A stretch of DNA of 64,000 bases from Dysgonomonas hofstadii (GTDB taxonomy: Bacteria > Bacteroidota > Bacteroidia > Bacteroidales > Dysgonomonadaceae): contig NZ_JACIEP010000009.1 of the NCBI RefSeq assembly GCF_014196915.1, forward strand, positions 1-64,000, written 5' to 3'. Positions within the stretch are counted from its first letter, which is position 1. Each line of letters starts with the position of its first letter. Below the pieces are notes generated by a model. It did no database searches. It was not told the origin of the DNA and was given only the letters and a program-made list of their open reading frames with translations. Below are positions 62,907 to 64,000 of the stretch, piece by piece. The position numbers and the translations under genes were made by a program.

Positions 62907-64000
62907 TTATTCAGTTACATCAAAACCTACTTTCTTAAGATCGTTCCAGAATGCCGGATATGATTTAGTCACAACATTCGGATGGGCTATAATTATATTG
63001 CCTAGCATTATTGCGGCAGGAGCAAATGCCATAGCCATACGGTGATCTTCATATGTCTTTATCACAGGATCATTTTCCGTGGTTTCGCATCGTTCGCCAT
63101 CCCATTCCAATATGCTGTTTTCACTGTCTTTTATCAGGTAGCCCAATTTTTTCATTTCGGTTTTCAGAGCCTCTATGCGGTCAGTTTCCTTAATTTTCAG
63201 ACTCTGCAGCCCGGTGAACATAAAATGAACATCCATCAGACAACAAGCTACGACAAAGGTTTGAGCCAAGTCAGGTTCGTTCACAAAATTGTGGAACATC
63301 TTTTTGGTCTTACTATTTTTCTTTGTCAGTACAACTCCCTCATTTGTAAACTCTGTGACCACACCAAGGTCAAGAAACAGTTCAGACACTTTAGAATCAC
63401 CCTGCATACTATTCCTGAAGAGGCCTTTCAGTTCAACTCTCGCCTCTTCTGCAAGCGCAACCATTTCGTACCAATATGATGCTGCCGACCAATCCGATTC
63501 TACCAGGTAATTAGTTGTCGGCCTGTATTCTTCAGGATGAATTTTTATAATATTTCCGTCCCAGTGTGTTTTCACACCATACTGAGCCATCATACCTAAA
63601 GTGAGCTTAATGTAAGGAACCGATATAACGTTACCTTCCAAATGAATAGTCAACCCTTTGCTCATGGTAGGAGCTATCATCAGTAAAGCCGATATAAACT
63701 GAGAACTGACGTCTCCCGATAGATAGATGTCCCCCCCATTGAGGGCCGTACCCTTTATCTTGAGTGGAGGATAACCTATCTTACCCAGATATTCGATCCG
63801 CGCACCAAGGGAAATCAAAGCGTCTACCAGTATATAGATAGGTCGTTCTTTCATCCGCTCGGTACCTGTAATTATCCATTCTCCCGGTGTAATAGCCAAG
63901 AATGCCGTAAGGAAACGCATCGATGTTCCCGCGGCTTTTACGTCTATAAGATTGCTCCCCGATTTGAAAGCATCGACCATAACATTCGTATCATCGCAAT
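62907..64000 (-). CDS. aroA: 3-Phosphoshikimate 1-carboxyvinyltransferase (EPSP synthase), partial
   Basis: The C-terminal 365 residues or so of EPSP synthase; the frame stays open to the right edge, so the N-terminal part lies outside the window. The enzyme joins shikimate-3-phosphate and phosphoenolpyruvate in aromatic amino-acid synthesis, which also feeds the chorismate used by the menaquinone operon here. Family signatures seen: AAGTSMRFLTAFLA, GDVSSQFISALLM, the glycine and KxxE-type KETDRIEAL, and DHRMAMAFAPAAIM near the end. The last residues are KKVGFDVTE. Confidence 0.95.
   Translation of the reverse strand, partial: CDDTNVMVDAFKSGSNLIDVKAAGTSMRFLTAFLAITPGEWIITGTERMKERPIYILVDALISLGARIEYLGKIGYPPLKIKGTALNGGDIYLSGDVSSQFISALLMIAPTMSKGLTIHLEGNVISVPYIKLTLGMMAQYGVKTHWDGNIIKIHPEEYRPTTNYLVESDWSAASYWYEMVALAEEARVELKGLFRNSMQGDSKVSELFLDLGVVTEFTNEGVVLTKKNSKTKKMFHNFVNEPDLAQTFVVACCLMDVHFMFTGLQSLKIKETDRIEALKTEMKKLGYLIKDSENSILEWDGERCETTENDPVIKTYEDHRMAMAFAPAAIMLGNIIIAHPNVVTKSYPAFWNDLKKVGFDVTE

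Overview
This window looks like a chromosomal segment of a Bacteroidota bacterium, most likely order Bacteroidales and close to Dysgonomonas. The phylum call rests on a SusC/SusD pair, ECF sigma/FecR pairs of the Bacteroidetes type, a DUF4249 lipoprotein beside a TonB receptor, TAnnTTTG-type -7 promoter boxes and the near absence of Shine-Dalgarno sequences. The genus is an inference from overall flavour, not proven. No rRNA, tRNA, CRISPR array, prophage or transposase gene was recognised.

Layout. 1-887: mostly non-coding. 888-5966 (+): two large secreted surface proteins, one with YadA-like head repeats and one with SdrD-like Ca-binding repeats. 6427-9530 (+): an ECF sigma, a FecR anti-sigma and an unusual STN-domain protein fused to LA_2272-type surface repeats. 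9759-12936 (+): a TonB-dependent receptor with a DUF4249 lipoprotein, closed by a clear terminator. 13095-28249 (-): ECF sigma, FecR, SusC, SusD, DUF4843 lipoprotein, PKD-like lipoprotein and TlpA-type thioredoxin, followed by a separate aspartic protease-dsbD pair. A (CT)19 microsatellite lies in the leader of this locus, inside an upstream ORF that ends over the sigma start codon. 28916-35775 (-): menaquinone operon menF-D-B-C-(methyltransferase)-menE. 36073-42336 (+): 2-oxo acid dehydrogenase operon (E3, lipoate ligase, E2, fused E1 alpha/beta) plus flavodoxin. 42504-45092 (-): GH95 alpha-L-fucosidase. 45428-46186 (+): double META-domain lipoprotein. 46371-57836: a divergent XRE regulator and a membrane-stress module (YbjN-like, PspA, YqiJ-like, a 17-residue membrane peptide, YqiK-type flotillin, zinc ribbon, thioredoxin-like lipoprotein, 1613-residue AAA ATPase). 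58061-61192 (-): hexuronate operon lacI-type regulator, SDR oxidoreductase, uxuA. 62023-62904 (+): era. 62907 to the right edge (-): partial aroA.

How the parts work together. The left third is cell-envelope biology: two sigma/FecR circuits drive surface uptake and adhesion functions, and the second uptake locus sits beside periplasmic thiol-redox genes. The centre is respiration and central metabolism. The 46-58 kb module resembles an ESCRT-III-like (PspA) membrane-repair system with a flotillin scaffold and a very large ATPase; its regulator and operon share an intergenic region with two 16-nt repeats that look like operators.

Several unrelated families of intergenic palindromes sit between genes. 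In two cases they supply the last codons of the upstream protein. The strongest candidates for new biology are the (CT)19/upstream-ORF switch in front of the SusCD sigma factor and the PspA-flotillin-AAA module with its microprotein.
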